A stretch of 64,000 nucleotides of DNA from Prevotella sp. (GTDB lineage: Bacteria > Bacteroidota > Bacteroidia > Bacteroidales > Bacteroidaceae): NCBI GenBank assembly GCA_017442825.1, contig JAFRYZ010000003.1:1-64000 (forward strand), written 5' to 3'. This document shows, in pieces, positions 44,227 through 53,626 of this stretch (the first letter of the stretch is position 1; each line of letters starts with the position of its first letter). The translations under genes were made by a program, and so were the position numbers. The notes under the pieces were generated by a model. The model saw only the letters and a list, made by a program, of their open reading frames with translations. It was not told where the DNA came from and searched no databases.

Positions 44227-44517
44227 TCAGGCTCTCGCATAAACTAATACTTTGTCGTGGCTTGCCGTTTTTTCAGCGAAAGGAAGAAGGTCACCTTCTA
44301 TGACAAGGTCAACGGGACGTTGCAGTAACTGTTCTAACTCTAAGTTCATGGCAAAGAATTTCAGCCCCAATCGAGTGCCGGGAATAAGAGAAACCATAAT
44401 GTCGACATCGCTGTTTTCTTGCTCTTCTCCGCGCGAAAACGAACCAAAGACCCATGCCTTTTCAATGGGCTGGGTCTTAAAGTATTCCCTTATTGTTTGT
44501 GAAACCTTTATGTCCAT
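44227..44517 (-). CDS. MNT-type minimal nucleotidyltransferase
   Basis: This is a protein of about 96 residues with the nucleotidyltransferase motif GSFSRGEEQENSDVDIMVSL (GSxxRG then DxD) and a third acidic position in RPVDLVIEGDL. Proteins of this type are usually the antitoxin of HEPN-MNT toxin-antitoxin pairs, where they can AMPylate the HEPN toxin. No HEPN partner is adjacent; the gene stands alone. The start is 44517 or 44520, because upstream in-frame Met codons fall inside the promoter (44533-44564). Confidence 0.85.
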   Translation of the reverse strand: MDIKVSQTIREYFKTQPIEKAWVFGSFSRGEEQENSDVDIMVSLIPGTRLGLKFFAMNLELEQLLQRPVDLVIEGDLLPFAEKTASHDKVLVYARA

Positions 44518-44532
44518 CATTCTATTTTGTTG

Positions 44533-44564
44533 CAAAAATAAGGATTATCCCTTAAACCACCAAA
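44533..44564 (-). promoter_or_regulatory. Promoter of the nucleotidyltransferase gene
   Basis: Minus-strand TATTTTTG (CAAAAATA at 44533-44540) and TTTG (CAAA at 44561-44564) are 20 bp apart. Confidence 0.75.
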
Positions 44565-44592
44565 TAAAAATGGAGGTTTTTATGAGACGAAG

Positions 44593-44621
44593 AAAACGCT
44601 CCCGTTATCAAGGAGCGTTTT
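44593..44621 (-). terminator. Rho-independent terminator of the TonB-receptor-like gene
   Basis: AAAACGCTCC (44593-44602) and GGAGCGTTTT (44612-44621) form a 10-bp stem with a 9-nt loop and flanking A/T-runs, so it could work in both directions. It lies about 40 bp past the receptor gene's stop codon. Confidence 0.8.
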
Positions 44622-44662
44622 TCTGTGTTGCCAGTTGTTATCGACTGAATGTCAATGAGGGT

Positions 44663-47600
44663 TTAGTCTATCATCATCGGACCTCCGAAACCTCCGCCAC
44701 GGCGACCTCCGCCTCCGAAGCCGCCACCTCTATTACCGCGTGAACCACCTTCAGGACGTGGTCCCATGCCCGGTCCTTCACGATCGAAGCCAGGACCGCC
44801 GTCCGGACGTTTCATGGCGTCTTTACCGCCGAAGACATTCAGTTTGTAGGAAGCTTTGAACATGAGGTAGGAGTTGATGCTGTTGTATTCGGTGTCGGTG
44901 CGCTGCATGGCGTTGATGACACGAGTGAAGTTGCTCTGCTTCTGCAAGATGTCAAACCACTGAATACTGAGCGTCAGGGCGTTGCCTTTAAGGAAACTAT
45001 GACTAATCTGTGCGTTCCAAATCAGTTCGTTGGTGTTTAGCGATGCATCTTCATATCCTCTTCGGCTGTTTTCATGAATGTCAGTAGAGAGGCTGGTGCC
45101 CCACGGTGTAGTGATATTGATATTCGTACCATAGGCAAACTGCCATGTATTCAGATTGTTGTTGCTCTGCAGGTTGTTCTTCGAGTGGGTGTAGTTGACA
45201 GAACCATCGAGTTCAACCTCCAGCCACGAATTACGATAGCTGGCAGAGAGTCGTTCGCCAAGACTTGTTGATTTGGTGACGTTGCGCTGCGAATCGCTGC
45301 TTTTGTCGAGAGCAAGGTAGCCCACATAGTGGTTGAATCCGGCAGTTGTAAACGTGTTCACGTTCCATACAGCAGCAGAGTCGATAGCCGTATTGAACAT
45401 GACGGCACCATTGATGTTCCAGTTTCCGTTGATGTTTTCCGGCTGTGTGATGCGTCCACCAGTGGCGGCATCATAGGTGACCTTGTTAGAGATGCTGTTT
45501 TGCGTGTTTGAGTAATTGAGGAAAGTCATGATACTGCGCTGATGGCTCTGGATATATTGATTATAGAACAGGCGCATGCGGTGGGTGAAGGCCGGTTTCA
45601 GTCCCGGGTTACCCATCTTGATGTTCAGCGGGTCGGTGTCATCGACGATAGAAAGCAGGTCGGACATCGACGGCTGCGTGGTCGTTCCTCGGTAGTTGAT
45701 GCGCAAGTTGCTGCGCTTGTCAAACTTGTAACGGAAGTCGAAGGTAGGACTCCAGTTTACAACGTTGCGGACGGTGTCTGTATAGACACCAAGATAGTCT
45801 TGCATGTAGCGTGAACGCTGCGGTTGCACCATCACGCCGACGTTCAACTGATATTTCTGACGATTCATGCGGAGCATGACCTGACCTTCGTGTGTATAAG
45901 TACGATATTCAGAATAACGGCTCAGGTCTTGGTCGAAATAAGTTTCCAGCGGATTGGGCAGCAGACTTAAGAAACGGTCCCAGCCACGGTATTCGACAGG
46001 GATGCCGTAGAAGAATCCTTCGCCCAGGTTGGAGAAGTCGTAAGTGGAGCGGTCGCTCTTGCTGAAACTGTAGCTGTATTTATAGCTGAACTGCAAGTAT
46101 GTCTTGCGGGCTATGGGTTCACTGTAGGTGGTTTGCAGCGAGTAGCTCCAGTTTTTTGTGGGCATGAGGTTGTAACGGTTGGTTTGATAAGATTCACCTG
46201 CCAGGAACAGGCGTACATCCTGAGCCGAGAAGCTTGTCGATTCTGCATTCTTGTAGTTGAAATCGCCACGCAAGGTGATGTTCCTGCCGTTGTTGTTCAG
46301 TTTCCGATTCAGTTGCAGCATGGTTCTTACCGACTGGTTGTCGCCATAGGTGATGCCCTTGGTTTCCTGAGCATTGACAACGATGCCAGCTAAGCTCATC
46401 TTTTCTAATGCTTCCTGTTCCAAGGGTGTTTCCGTATATTCGTATGGGTCTTCATTGAATGTTGCCGACATGCTGACGGTGGTGCCGTCGCTCTTTGAGA
46501 GTTGTACGCTGGGTCGGAACATGATGTTGGTCATGGAGTCGGGAGTCCATTCCAACCTACCTCGGAAGTCCCATGAATTGGTACGCGTATATTTCTGTGA
46601 AAGGCTGTTGGAGAACGAGCCGATAGAAGCCATGAAGTTTTGTGAAGATGATTTCGAATAGACATCGCCGTCGCTGTGGTTCCATCTGACGCTGGCATCG
46701 AACTTCAGCTTGCCTTTGTCCTCGTAGTTGTAGTTCAATCCAACCATTTTCGTGGCGTTCAATCCCTGACGGTTTTGTCCGAATCCCCCACGCGGTCCTC
46801 CTCCGAATCCCACGTCGTTGACGTTGTTGGCACTACCCATGAGCATGAGCCTTGACTTACTGGTGAAAAGAGCACCCATCAATCGTTCAGCATAGCGCTT
46901 CTGCGTACCTATGCCCAAGTCGATGTTGGAGAACATACCTTTGTTCATGCCCTTCTTGATGCCGAAGTCGAGCACGGTCTCTTCCTCTCCATCGTCAATG
47001 CCAGTGACACGCGACAGGTCGCTCTGCTGGTCGTAGGCTTTCACACGCTCCACAATCGATGTCGGCAGGTTTTTCATGGCAGTCTTGGTGTCGCCAGTCA
47101 TGAACTCCTTGCCATCAACAAGAATCTTCTTGACCTCCTTGCCGTTGATTTTTATCGTACCGTCGTCGCTGACTTCAGCTCCTGGCAGTTTCTTAACGAG
47201 GGCTTCTATCGTCGAACCCTCTGCCACACGGTAAGCAGATGTATTATAGACAAAGGTGTCTTCCTTCACGGTCACCTTTGCAGCCTGTCCCGTCACAGTG
47301 GCACCCTTTAGCATGATAGCGTCGGCCCCCATTTCAACTCTGCCCAGTTCGGCATGTTGATTTTCACCGACGGTGACATTCTTATATACCGTCTTATAGC
47401 CCACAGACGACAGTTTCACGATATATTTGCCGCTTTCAGCAAGCGTCACCTTGAAACTTCCATCGTCGTCGGTGATGGCACCACCAGCAAACGTGCTGTC
47501 AGCCTTCAGTACCTGTACCGTTACAAACGGAACCGCCTCGTAGGTGTCTCTGTCATACAACTGACCGCTGATGGTTGTCGCGGGCGTTTCTTCAGCCTGT

Positions 47601-47683
47601 AGCTGAGTGTTGGCGTTTTCTTCTTGTGCTGCCATGGCGATAGAAACCATCATGAGCAACATCATTAGTAAATACTTCTTCAT
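44663..47683 (-). CDS. TonB-dependent receptor-like outer-membrane protein with carboxypeptidase-regulatory-like N-terminal domain
   Basis: The start at 47683 (MKKYLLMMLLMMVSIAMA) gives a signal peptide. A CarboxypepD_reg-like domain follows (about 35-120, with DRDTYEAVPFVTVQVLKADS and SVGYKTVYKNVTVGENQHAEL). A plug-like region (VEALVKKLPGAEVSDDGTIK with KINGKEVKKILVDGKEFMTG) then precedes a long beta-barrel of the OMP_b-brl_3 type. The C-terminal 45 residues are extremely Gly/Arg-rich (GGGFGGGGRRGGGFGGP), an unusual tail after the barrel. No SusD-like partner follows, so it is not a SusCD pair. The ligand is unknown. Confidence 0.85.
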   Translation of the reverse strand: MKKYLLMMLLMMVSIAMAAQEENANTQLQAEETPATTISGQLYDRDTYEAVPFVTVQVLKADSTFAGGAITDDDGSFKVTLAESGKYIVKLSSVGYKTVYKNVTVGENQHAELGRVEMGADAIMLKGATVTGQAAKVTVKEDTFVYNTSAYRVAEGSTIEALVKKLPGAEVSDDGTIKINGKEVKKILVDGKEFMTGDTKTAMKNLPTSIVERVKAYDQQSDLSRVTGIDDGEEETVLDFGIKKGMNKGMFSNIDLGIGTQKRYAERLMGALFTSKSRLMLMGSANNVNDVGFGGGPRGGFGQNRQGLNATKMVGLNYNYEDKGKLKFDASVRWNHSDGDVYSKSSSQNFMASIGSFSNSLSQKYTRTNSWDFRGRLEWTPDSMTNIMFRPSVQLSKSDGTTVSMSATFNEDPYEYTETPLEQEALEKMSLAGIVVNAQETKGITYGDNQSVRTMLQLNRKLNNNGRNITLRGDFNYKNAESTSFSAQDVRLFLAGESYQTNRYNLMPTKNWSYSLQTTYSEPIARKTYLQFSYKYSYSFSKSDRSTYDFSNLGEGFFYGIPVEYRGWDRFLSLLPNPLETYFDQDLSRYSEYRTYTHEGQVMLRMNRQKYQLNVGVMVQPQRSRYMQDYLGVYTDTVRNVVNWSPTFDFRYKFDKRSNLRINYRGTTTQPSMSDLLSIVDDTDPLNIKMGNPGLKPAFTHRMRLFYNQYIQSHQRSIMTFLNYSNTQNSISNKVTYDAATGGRITQPENINGNWNINGAVMFNTAIDSAAVWNVNTFTTAGFNHYVGYLALDKSSDSQRNVTKSTSLGERLSASYRNSWLEVELDGSVNYTHSKNNLQSNNNLNTWQFAYGTNINITTPWGTSLSTDIHENSRRGYEDASLNTNELIWNAQISHSFLKGNALTLSIQWFDILQKQSNFTRVINAMQRTDTEYNSINSYLMFKASYKLNVFGGKDAMKRPDGGPGFDREGPGMGPRPEGGSRGNRGGGFGGGGRRGGGFGGPMMID

Positions 47684-47820
47684 GCTAATGTATTTAGTTC
47701 TTGTTGTTACTTTGTTATACATATAATAATAAGACGCATAACTCAAGTCTAAGTTTAGTCATCTCAAGAAAAACTTCAGTCAACGGTCTGTTTCCTTCAG
47801 CGAAAAGCTGCGGACCTTCA

Positions 47821-50100
47821 TCAAACTTTCAAAGCGTTGAGTGATTCTTTTTCGCCAACCACCCAGATGATGTCACCTTTCTGGAACAGGCGATTTGACG
47901 AAATTATGGTCAGGTTCTTCTGCCCCTCTTCCACACCTACCACCATACAGTTGTATTCGTCGCGGATACCACTTTCGCGGAGCGTCTTTCCAACAAACGG
48001 ACTGTCACCGCTGAGTACCAGCTTGCGCAGTTTCATCTCGTGCTTATCCATTTCTGCATCACTCTCATATACTTCACTATTCAGCGCCTGTTCGAACGTT
48101 TCCAACTGGCTGTCGTTGCCGATAGCTTGGATGGTGTCGCCAGGGAATATGACATTGTCGCCGCGAGGGATGTTGATGCGTCTGGTTCCACGCCAGATAC
48201 TGCAGACGTGAACGCCAAAGCGGTTTCCTGTTTGCAACTGGCGCAGGGACTGTCCTATCCATGTAGAATCTTCCGGCACCACGAATTCGCTGATGTGGAT
48301 GTCACGATCCAGCAGTCTCCCTTCATACAATGGACGTTTCTTGCCACTCATTTGAGCCGCAATCTCTCGTGAACGCAGGTTTTGTATAAAGAGCCGCTCC
48401 AACTGTATGCTTCTTTTCTTCAGTCCCCTCGACATTGCCATCAAGACGATGATGACCAGTGCCATAGTGATGATGATGGCATTGGCAAAACGCGACAGAT
48501 AGTTGACGATATAGAAGACAAATGCGGCAGCGATGACGACGCGTACCAATACCGTGAAAATCAACGGCAGACGGTTCAGACGACTGCCTGTCCACAAAGC
48601 GCGGAATTCTTCCGAGCGGTTCTTCTTCATCACGATGCTGCGCAAGAATGGTGAAATCAGCACCAGGGTGAGCACGGCGCAGATGGCATTTGCATACCAG
48701 TGCAATTCCCATCCTGGCAACATCTGGCGTAGCAACGGCAAGACGAAGGTAAACATCAGGGTGATGGCAGCGATGGTAAGGATGGAATAGACCACCGTGT
48801 TGATGATCATTCCACGCAACAGCAAATGCCATTGCCTCCTGCTGCTTTGATGCTGTCCTGCCGATGTGGCGTTGTTCTCGCTGCTTCCCCACAAGTGGTT
48901 GATGCGGCGCACCCATTGTTTGGGTAGTCGTTTTTCTATATGGGTGTAGGCAGGTTCGGCAAAGCGAATCATATATGGTGTCAGGAAGGTGGTGACTACC
49001 GAAACCGCTACGACGACAGGGTAGAGGAAGTCGCTGATGACTCCCAGCGACAATCCCAAAGAGGCGATGATAAAGGCAAATTCACCAATCTGCGCCATAG
49101 AGAACCCGCAGCGCATGGCATTCTTCAGCGACTGCCCGCCCAGCAGATAGCCAATGGTGCCGAAGATGCTTTGCCCAAACAAGATGGTTAGCGTGATGAT
49201 GATGATGGGAAAAGCATATTCCACCAATATCTTCGGATCGACCAACATGCCAACTGACACGAAGAAGATGGCGCCGAAGAAGTTCTTCACTGGTTCTACC
49301 AGTTTCACAATCTTGTCCGCTTCTACCGTCTCGGCAAGGATGCTGCCCATGACAAAGGCACCGAAAGCAGCACTAAAGCCCACCTCAGTAGAGATGACCG
49401 CCATCAGGCAGCAGAGTCCCAGTGATACCACCAGCAACGTTTCGTTGTTCATCAGCTTGCGCGTCTTGCGCAATGCCAACGGAATGGCAAAGATGCCCAC
49501 CACAAACCAAACCACGAGGAAGAAGACGATGTTGAGGATGCTGAACGCCATCATCCCACCGTCAGGATCCTTACCGTCGGCAATAGCCGACAGCAACACC
49601 ATCATGACAATGGCAAGAATGTCTTCCAGAATGAGCACACTCATCACCATACGTGCAAAATGCTGCTGGCGCAGTCCCATATCGTCGAAAGCCTTGTAGA
49701 TAATCGTTGTTGACGACATGGCAAGCATGCCACCCAGGAAAATGCAGTCCATCTTTCCCCATCCGAACAACTGTCCTACGCAGACGCCCAGCATCATCAT
49801 CGAGAATATGATGGTGATGGCGGCAATGCCCGGCGAGGCACCCATCTTCATGATTTTCTTGAAAGAGAAGTCTAGACCGAGCGAGAACAACAGGAAGATG
49901 ACACCAATGTCAGCCCATATCTGTACGTTGGCTTTATCTACGACGGACATGGTATAGGGCATGTGGGTGGAGACCACGAAGCCAGCTACGATGTATCCCA
50001 AAACCAGTGGCTGCTTCAATTTCTTGAACACAAGAGTCACGATTCCAGCAACAACCAGAATCAGCGCAAGGTCTTGTACAAGTTTAGGAAGCTCAGCCAT
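47821..50100 (-). CDS. Kef-type monovalent cation/proton antiporter with RCK C-terminal domains
   Basis: The 759-residue CPA2-family antiporter has about twelve membrane segments in residues 10-390 (for example VLGYIVAGFVVSTHM, DIGVIFLLFSLGLDFSFKKI, EVGFSAAFGAFVMGSILAET). A second membrane bundle follows (about 430-560), then two TrkA-C/RCK_C domains (about 600-680 and 690-759). No TrkA-N nucleotide-binding domain is present, unlike KefC. It likely exchanges K+ or Na+ for H+ across the inner membrane. Its start is separated from pepT by a 13-unit heptamer array. Confidence 0.88.
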   Translation of the reverse strand: MAELPKLVQDLALILVVAGIVTLVFKKLKQPLVLGYIVAGFVVSTHMPYTMSVVDKANVQIWADIGVIFLLFSLGLDFSFKKIMKMGASPGIAAITIIFSMMMLGVCVGQLFGWGKMDCIFLGGMLAMSSTTIIYKAFDDMGLRQQHFARMVMSVLILEDILAIVMMVLLSAIADGKDPDGGMMAFSILNIVFFLVVWFVVGIFAIPLALRKTRKLMNNETLLVVSLGLCCLMAVISTEVGFSAAFGAFVMGSILAETVEADKIVKLVEPVKNFFGAIFFVSVGMLVDPKILVEYAFPIIIITLTILFGQSIFGTIGYLLGGQSLKNAMRCGFSMAQIGEFAFIIASLGLSLGVISDFLYPVVVAVSVVTTFLTPYMIRFAEPAYTHIEKRLPKQWVRRINHLWGSSENNATSAGQHQSSRRQWHLLLRGMIINTVVYSILTIAAITLMFTFVLPLLRQMLPGWELHWYANAICAVLTLVLISPFLRSIVMKKNRSEEFRALWTGSRLNRLPLIFTVLVRVVIAAAFVFYIVNYLSRFANAIIITMALVIIVLMAMSRGLKKRSIQLERLFIQNLRSREIAAQMSGKKRPLYEGRLLDRDIHISEFVVPEDSTWIGQSLRQLQTGNRFGVHVCSIWRGTRRINIPRGDNVIFPGDTIQAIGNDSQLETFEQALNSEVYESDAEMDKHEMKLRKLVLSGDSPFVGKTLRESGIRDEYNCMVVGVEEGQKNLTIISSNRLFQKGDIIWVVGEKESLNALKV

Positions 50101-50101
50101 C

Positions 50102-50192
50102 TCAATTGTGAATTATGAATTATCAATTATGAATTATCAATTATGAATTATCAATTATGAATTGTCAATTATCAATTGTCAATTGTCAATTA
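50102..50192. repeat. Heptamer array, 13 units, between pepT and the antiporter gene
   Basis: Thirteen consecutive 7-bp units of consensus T(C/G)AATT(A/G) run in perfect register, for example TCAATTG, TGAATTA, TGAATTA, TCAATTA. The last unit contains the pepT stop codon (minus strand TAA at 50190-50192). Confidence 0.9.
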
Positions 50193-51413
50193 ATCATTAT
50201 ACCCTGCTGTCAGTTCGCAGATTTTTACGATTACCTGCATGGCTTTCTCCATGACCTGAATCGATACGAACTCGTGAGGACCGTGGAAGTTCACTCCACC
50301 TGCAAAGATGTTGGGGCAGGGAAGTCCGCGGAACGACAGTTGGGCTCCGTCAGTACCGCCACGTATGGGAACCACCTTTGGCGGAACCCCACACTCCTGC
50401 ATGGCATGTAGCACCACATCGATAACATGCATGTTCGGATCTATCTTCTCCTTCATGTTGAAGTACTGGTCCTTCATCTCCATGCGCACAGTTCCCTCAC
50501 CATATTTCTCGTTCATGCTCGCCACACACTGTTCCATGAAGCGTTTGCGGTCTTCAAAGCGGTCGCGGTCGTGGTCGCGGATGATGTATGAAAGTTTAGC
50601 TTCCTCCGTGCGGCTTTCTATATTCAGCAGATGGTAGAATCCCTGATAGCCCTCTGTGGTTTCCGGCAGGTCGGTTTCTGGAATCATGTTGTTGAACTCA
50701 CAAGCCAGCCGGTTGGCGTTCACCATCTTTCCTTTGGCATAGCCCGTATGAACGCTGACGCCCTTGACAAAGACCTTTGCACCTGCAGCATTGAAGTTCT
50801 CGAACTCCAGCTCGCCCAAGTCACCGCCGTCGATGGTGTAGCCCCATTCGCAGCCAAACTTCTCCACGTCGAAATGGTGGGCACCCATGCCGATTTCCTC
50901 GTCAGGATTGAAAGCCACGCGAATCTTTCCGTGTTCTATCTCCTTATGGTCGCGCAGGAAGCACATCGCCTGTACAATTTCGGCAATACCTGCCTTGTCG
51001 TCGGCTCCCAAGAGAGTAGTCCCGTCCGTAACAATGAGGTCTTCGCCCTTGTGCAGCAGCAGTTCCGGAAACTTCTCCGTTGTCGATACGATGCCTGGCG
51101 ACAGTTCTATGTCTGTGCCGTCGTAGTTGCTGACGATGCGGGCCTTTACGTCCTTGCCGCTGGCATCGGGACTCGTGTCGTAGTGCGAGATGAAACCAAT
51201 CGTCGGCACCTCCTTCTTCGTGTTAGCCTTCAGCGTAGCATAGATATAACCTTTTTCGTCCATCTCCACGTCGGCGAACCCTTCACGTTCCAGTTCGTCT
51301 TTCAGGTAGCGGGCAAAGTCAAGTTGTTTAGGTGTACTGGGCACGCTCGTCGAATCTTCAGCCGACTGCGTGTCGAAAGTAGTGTAGTTGATGAATCTTT
51401 CCGTTAATTCCAT
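50190..51413 (-). CDS. pepT: Peptidase T (tripeptide aminopeptidase)
   Basis: PepT is a zinc-dependent M20 exopeptidase releasing N-terminal residues from tripeptides. The start at 51413 ([20 protein letters not shown]) gives the usual length of 407. Zinc and catalytic motifs are visible: [53 protein letters not shown], and [20 protein letters not shown] plus GPHEFVSI for the last ligands. An upstream in-frame Met (51482) lies in a heptamer array and is rejected. Confidence 0.95.
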   Translation of the reverse strand: MELTERFINYTTFDTQSAEDSTSVPSTPKQLDFARYLKDELEREGFADVEMDEKGYIYATLKANTKKEVPTIGFISHYDTSPDASGKDVKARIVSNYDGTDIELSPGIVSTTEKFPELLLHKGEDLIVTDGTTLLGADDKAGIAEIVQAMCFLRDHKEIEHGKIRVAFNPDEEIGMGAHHFDVEKFGCEWGYTIDGGDLGELEFENFNAAGAKVFVKGVSVHTGYAKGKMVNANRLACEFNNMIPETDLPETTEGYQGFYHLLNIESRTEEAKLSYIIRDHDRDRFEDRKRFMEQCVASMNEKYGEGTVRMEMKDQYFNMKEKIDPNMHVIDVVLHAMQECGVPPKVVPIRGGTDGAQLSFRGLPCPNIFAGGVNFHGPHEFVSIQVMEKAMQVIVKICELTAGYND

Positions 51414-51464
51414 GTATGATAGTTTGAATGATGTAATCGCGAAGCGCTTTGCTGCAAAGAATTG

Positions 51465-51499
51465 TGAATTATCAATTATCAATTATCAATTGTCAATTA
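51465..51499. repeat. Heptamer array between the SpoIIE-like gene and pepT
   Basis: Five units (TGAATTA, TCAATTA, TCAATTA, TCAATTG, TCAATTA) are in exact 7-bp register. The stop codon of the minus-strand phosphatase gene (51493-51495) lies inside the last unit. Confidence 0.85.
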
Positions 51500-53463
51500 T
51501 TATATTGTATCGCCAGCATCGTCAGGTCGTCACTTTGTTCGGCATCGCCCACAAATTTCTGGACCGCTTCCGTTATGTCGTTCACAAACTCCTCCATAGT
51601 CGGCTTTTGTTCCTGAGCAAACGCCTTTTCAGCTTTTTCTATGAGTCGGTGCTGTCCGAATTGAGCATGCGTCTTATCCTCTGCCTCCGTCAGTCCGTCG
51701 GTATAAAGGAAGAGCGTTGTTCCAGGTTCCAGCATCGTTTCTTGCATCTTGAAATTCATGTCAGGCAACACCCCGATGGGCAGGTTGGCCTCCACCTCCA
51801 GCGACTGGCACTTACCGTTATTGGCTATCAGCAGCGGCGCATCATGACCAGCATTGGTATATCGCATGCGTCCCGTCTTCAAGTCGATGACACCCACGAA
51901 GAAGGTGACGAACATGCCCGATTCATTGTTCAGACATACCGCCTTGTTGAGTGAGGTGACAATCATTTCCGGTTGGCTTTCACGGACAGTCAGCGTATAG
52001 AACATGGTACTGATCACCGTCATGACAAGCGAGGCAGGAACCCCCTTGCCGCTGACATCGCCGATGCAGAAGAACAGTTTGCCGTCGCTGACGTTGAAGT
52101 TGTACAAGTCTCCGCCTACGGCCTTAGCTGGCGTCAGCGCCCCGAATACGTTCATGGCACGGCCCTCTTCAGGCAGGTCGAACTTCACAGGTATCATTGC
52201 CATCTGTATGCCGTGGGCAATGTCCAGCTCGCGCTCCATCGAAGCCTTCTGGGCAGTCGTCGTCTTCAGTTCGCCTATATATTTAGCCAGCGAGTACTGC
52301 ATCTTCTCAAACGAGTCGCGCAGTCTGTGAATCTCATCGTTAAACTTGATGAAAGGCAGCGGTGTGTCGAAGTGGCCCTTCGCCACCTCATCGGTAGAGT
52401 TGGCGAGGAATCGCAGCGGTTTGGTGAAGCGGCGTATCGTGAAGCGGCACACCAGGACTACTGCCAACAGTTCTATGCCCATGAGGAAGACGATGAAGAT
52501 ACCCATGACGTAGCCCATCAGGTTGATGGTGATGTTGGGCACCATGATGGCCATGCTCCATCCTGTGCGTTCCAGCGGACCATAGAAGACGAAAGTCGTC
52601 TTGCCGTTCTCGCCCGTCATCTTGGCATTACCCTTTTTCCCCAGCAACATCTGGTGTCCCACGTAGTCGTCGGTAGAGTCTGGAGTAAGTCTTGTATAAT
52701 CCGCAAAACTCTTGTTCAGCACGCGCTTGCTGTCGTCACAAACAATGTATTTGCCGTCGCGCGAAAGAATGATGCTGTGTATTGCCGTTGTCGTGTCGTT
52801 GCCCGACGTCGCATAGTGCATGTCGTTGTTCATCCTGTCAATCTCCTTCATCTGCACCTTCAGCCAGTCCAAATCAATGTCGGCAGCAAAGACGCCCACA
52901 ATCCTCCCCGTTTCGTCATGAACGGGTAGGGCGTAGGTGCACAACATCTTCTGTGCCCCGTCCTGATCGAAGTAAGGGTCCGACCAATGGCCTTTGTTGG
53001 AGCTCATCACCGTCTTATACCAGTCCGACTTCGTGTAGTCATGGTCATCGCCTCCCAGCTGCATGCGCTCCATCTTGCCGTTGTCGCGTCTCACCACGTA
53101 AGGTTCAAACCATTTGCCTTGACGCTTGTCGAAATTGGGAATGAAGGCAATGGCACACCCTATCACGTGCGGGTTCACCTTCAACTCGCCCTCCAATGTC
53201 CTGTAGATGTCGGTATGTTCCGTCAGCGAGCGTTCTATCTCGTCCACGTTGTTCGCTGCAGCCACCTCCACCGCCGTCAGCATGTGTTCCACCTTCTCAT
53301 CGGTCAGAGCCAACACACTTTCGTAACGTGCCGTAGCCTCATCGTGCATCAATTGGAATGCAAAGTCCAGGATCATCCAGGTCACCAAAGCCGTCAGCAG
53401 CACCTGCATCCAAATCAGTCGCCGCACCAACCTACCTGCAAACGTATATGAACGCCATCTCAT
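51493..53463 (-). CDS. Membrane-bound SpoIIE/RsbU-type PP2C serine phosphatase with sensor and HAMP domains
   Basis: The 656-residue protein has a first membrane helix (about 15-38), an extracytoplasmic Cache-like sensor (about 40-300; PYVVRRDNGKMERMQLGG, GVFAADIDLDWL), a second membrane helix (YVMGIFIVFLMGIELLAVVL), a HAMP domain and a C-terminal PP2C_SIG domain. The latter shows ALTPAKAVGGDLYNF, FCIGDVSGKGVPASLVM, RYTNAGHDAPLL, LFLYTDGLTEAED and QSDDLTMLAI, the acidic metal ligands of the RsbU type. Such proteins dephosphorylate anti-anti-sigma factors; none is adjacent. A TACCTTTG box (minus strand) lies at 53501-53508. Confidence 0.9.
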   Translation of the reverse strand: MRWRSYTFAGRLVRRLIWMQVLLTALVTWMILDFAFQLMHDEATARYESVLALTDEKVEHMLTAVEVAAANNVDEIERSLTEHTDIYRTLEGELKVNPHVIGCAIAFIPNFDKRQGKWFEPYVVRRDNGKMERMQLGGDDHDYTKSDWYKTVMSSNKGHWSDPYFDQDGAQKMLCTYALPVHDETGRIVGVFAADIDLDWLKVQMKEIDRMNNDMHYATSGNDTTTAIHSIILSRDGKYIVCDDSKRVLNKSFADYTRLTPDSTDDYVGHQMLLGKKGNAKMTGENGKTTFVFYGPLERTGWSMAIMVPNITINLMGYVMGIFIVFLMGIELLAVVLVCRFTIRRFTKPLRFLANSTDEVAKGHFDTPLPFIKFNDEIHRLRDSFEKMQYSLAKYIGELKTTTAQKASMERELDIAHGIQMAMIPVKFDLPEEGRAMNVFGALTPAKAVGGDLYNFNVSDGKLFFCIGDVSGKGVPASLVMTVISTMFYTLTVRESQPEMIVTSLNKAVCLNNESGMFVTFFVGVIDLKTGRMRYTNAGHDAPLLIANNGKCQSLEVEANLPIGVLPDMNFKMQETMLEPGTTLFLYTDGLTEAEDKTHAQFGQHRLIEKAEKAFAQEQKPTMEEFVNDITEAVQKFVGDAEQSDDLTMLAIQYNN

Positions 53464-53591
53464 TTCTCTCTATCTTGCGCTTTCATTTTTTTTCCAATTG
53501 CAAAGGTAATAAAAAATAGAAAAACCCCTGTTACTTGCGCGCAAAAAGTTTTTAAATATAAAAGAACTTTCTTTTTTCGTTCTGGTTTTTA

Positions 53592-53599
53592 TACCTTTG
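53592..53599 (+). promoter_or_regulatory. -7 box of the WYL regulator gene
   Basis: TACCTTTG lies 27 bp before the ATG at 53627. It overlaps the in-frame Met at 53597, which excludes that start. No clear TTTG is found at the -33 spacing. Confidence 0.6.
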
Positions 53600-53626
53600 T
53601 CGCGAAAATCCCCAAAATCAAATCCT

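Noticed and set aside
53597..53626. Start of the WYL regulator at 53597
   Set aside because: It overlaps the -7 box TACCTTTG; the next Met at 53627 fits the family.
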